This document shows, piece by piece, positions 6,157 through 6,850 of a DNA stretch of 6,850 bases. The notes under the pieces are model-generated. The model was not told the DNA's origin and searched no databases. It was given only the letters and a program-made list of their open reading frames with translations. This DNA is from an uncultured Elusimicrobiales bacterium. GTDB taxonomy: Bacteria > Elusimicrobiota > Elusimicrobia > Elusimicrobiales > Elusimicrobiaceae. A program made the translations under genes and the position numbers. Numbering within the stretch: the stretch's first letter is position 1; the number at the start of each line of letters is the position of its first letter. The stretch lies in contig CAKUDJ010000042.1 of the NCBI GenBank assembly GCA_934644855.1, positions 1 to 6,850 on the forward strand, read 5' to 3'.

Positions 6157-6850
6157 TCATAAAAGGGCTTTTTCTTCCAACTCCACGGGTAAATGCCCGT
6201 GGGGTTTTATTTCACCCAAAATCAGTTTGGCGGCCGATTGGAGCGCATAGCGGCTCAAGCCGTAAGTAGCTAGGACGGTATCCGCTTCCGGGTAGTTCGG
6301 GATGTCGTACGGGCTCATGGTGGAAATAAACACCGTGTTGGGGTTTTCCCGAATGAGGCCGTTAATGGCATTTTTTTGGTTGATGTTGGTTTTATCCGCC
6401 CATTGTAAACTGGTCAGCACCAGTAAATCGGCCCCTTTGGCACAGGCGGCGGCGCGGCGGGAATCTTTGGCTCGCGGTGTAAGGGCCGCGTTGTAGGTGC
6501 GCACATTCCAACCGTTTTCCAAAAACGGTTTTCCAAAATCGGGAAGTTGGTCCGCAAAGCGTGCCGGGGCAAAAAATACGGCGCATACGGTGGGCTTTTT
6601 GCCGTCTGCCCGGGCGGGCTTAAACGGCAGTAAACGGCGGCGGTCCCGTACCAGGGTGACGGCTTTATCGCTTACGTCTTGTAAGGCCACCAAAAAGGCT
6701 TTGTCCGTGGGGCCGGGTACGGGGCGGGAAGCGTCTAATAGTCCCAAATCTTTTTTAAGTTCAAAAATGCGGCGGGAGGCTTCTTCCAAGCGGGCATTGT
6801 TTTGGCGTTTTACCAACGTTTCTTTTATTTTGGCAAAGACCGTGTCCGGC
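6157..6850 (-). CDS. Glycoside hydrolase family 3, C-terminal part (partial)
   Basis: The last 230 codons of a longer gene are visible; the frame stays open to the window edge. A TTG at 6816 could be read as a start but lies inside the domain, so the true start is outside. The first visible part is the linker after the GH3 catalytic barrel (EEASRRIFELKKDLGLLD, about 22-39). The GH3 C-terminal alpha/beta sandwich follows: SDKAVTLVRD, a strand VCAVFFAP, GADLLVLTSL, TVFISTMSPYDIPNYPEADTVLATY (172-196) and the closing GEIKPHGHLPVEL (212-224). The SPYDI..YP and LPV blocks are typical of two-domain beta-N-acetylhexosaminidases of the NagZ/YbbD kind, though beta-glucosidases share this domain. The catalytic residues are in the missing N-terminal part, so substrate and export cannot be judged. 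The gene converges on dedA with an 8-base gap. Confidence 0.85.
   Translation of the reverse strand, partial: PDTVFAKIKETLVKRQNNARLEEASRRIFELKKDLGLLDASRPVPGPTDKAFLVALQDVSDKAVTLVRDRRRLLPFKPARADGKKPTVCAVFFAPARFADQLPDFGKPFLENGWNVRTYNAALTPRAKDSRRAAACAKGADLLVLTSLQWADKTNINQKNAINGLIRENPNTVFISTMSPYDIPNYPEADTVLATYGLSRYALQSAAKLILGEIKPHGHLPVELEEKALL
6183..6212 (+). terminator. Possible dedA terminator inside the 3' end of the GH3 gene
   Basis: CCACGGG (6183-6189) and CCCGTGG (6196-6202) form a 7-bp perfect stem around a 6-base loop, followed on the plus strand by GGTTTTATTT. It begins 35 bases after the dedA stop and lies within the opposing GH3 codons for the PHGHLPV block. The T-run is interrupted and starts two bases after the stem, and the symmetry could come from the coding sequence. 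No better terminator lies in the short gap. Confidence 0.4.

Noticed and set aside
6157..6816. A complete 219-residue gene starting at a TTG at 6816
   Set aside because: The frame is open to the window edge and the visible protein is only the C-terminal domain of a GH3 enzyme; the TTG is an internal leucine codon.

Overview
The window carries seven recognisable protein-coding genes (five complete and on-window, two cut by the edges), tightly packed, plus several intergenic control elements. No RNA genes, insertion sequences, CRISPR arrays or prophage traces were seen, and no gap exceeds about 160 bases. Several features suggest a Gram-negative, probably anaerobic, host-associated bacterium: a Sec-secreted TPR protein, a DedA close to the Escherichia coli one, a NupG-type nucleoside symporter, and an oxygen-sensitive Fe-S type L-cysteine desulfidase. 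A gut Elusimicrobiota-type genome would fit the mix and style, but that is a low-confidence guess made without any search.

Layout. On the left edge, the first 13 codons of a leftward flavoprotein gene (FAD/NAD-binding GxGxxG) diverge from a rightward pair, radC and cyuA. The ~90-base divergent promoter holds two opposed -10 boxes and a 22-bp dyad. radC and cyuA overlap by one base (TAATG), so they are probably translationally coupled. cyuA ends at a strong bidirectional terminator shared with the convergent leftward operon yajQ - TPR gene, whose two genes are separated by only 8 bases. yajQ diverges from a rightward NupG-family nucleoside transporter. That transporter has an unusual leader: a well-spaced ribosome site and GTG open a 16-codon reading frame that runs over its start codon, and the start codon lies in an inverted repeat. 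After a strong terminator comes dedA, which lacks a ribosome site and may be leaderless. dedA converges on the C-terminal part of a GH3 glycoside hydrolase gene that runs off the right edge.

Functionally this looks like ordinary core and scavenging metabolism: cysteine breakdown to sulfide, ammonia and pyruvate; nucleoside uptake; lipid-carrier recycling (DedA family); and sugar-chain or wall-fragment hydrolysis (GH3). I did not find a new multi-gene system. The items most worth a second look are the transporter leader, the radC-cyuA coupling, the possible leaderless dedA, and the dyad in the divergent promoter.
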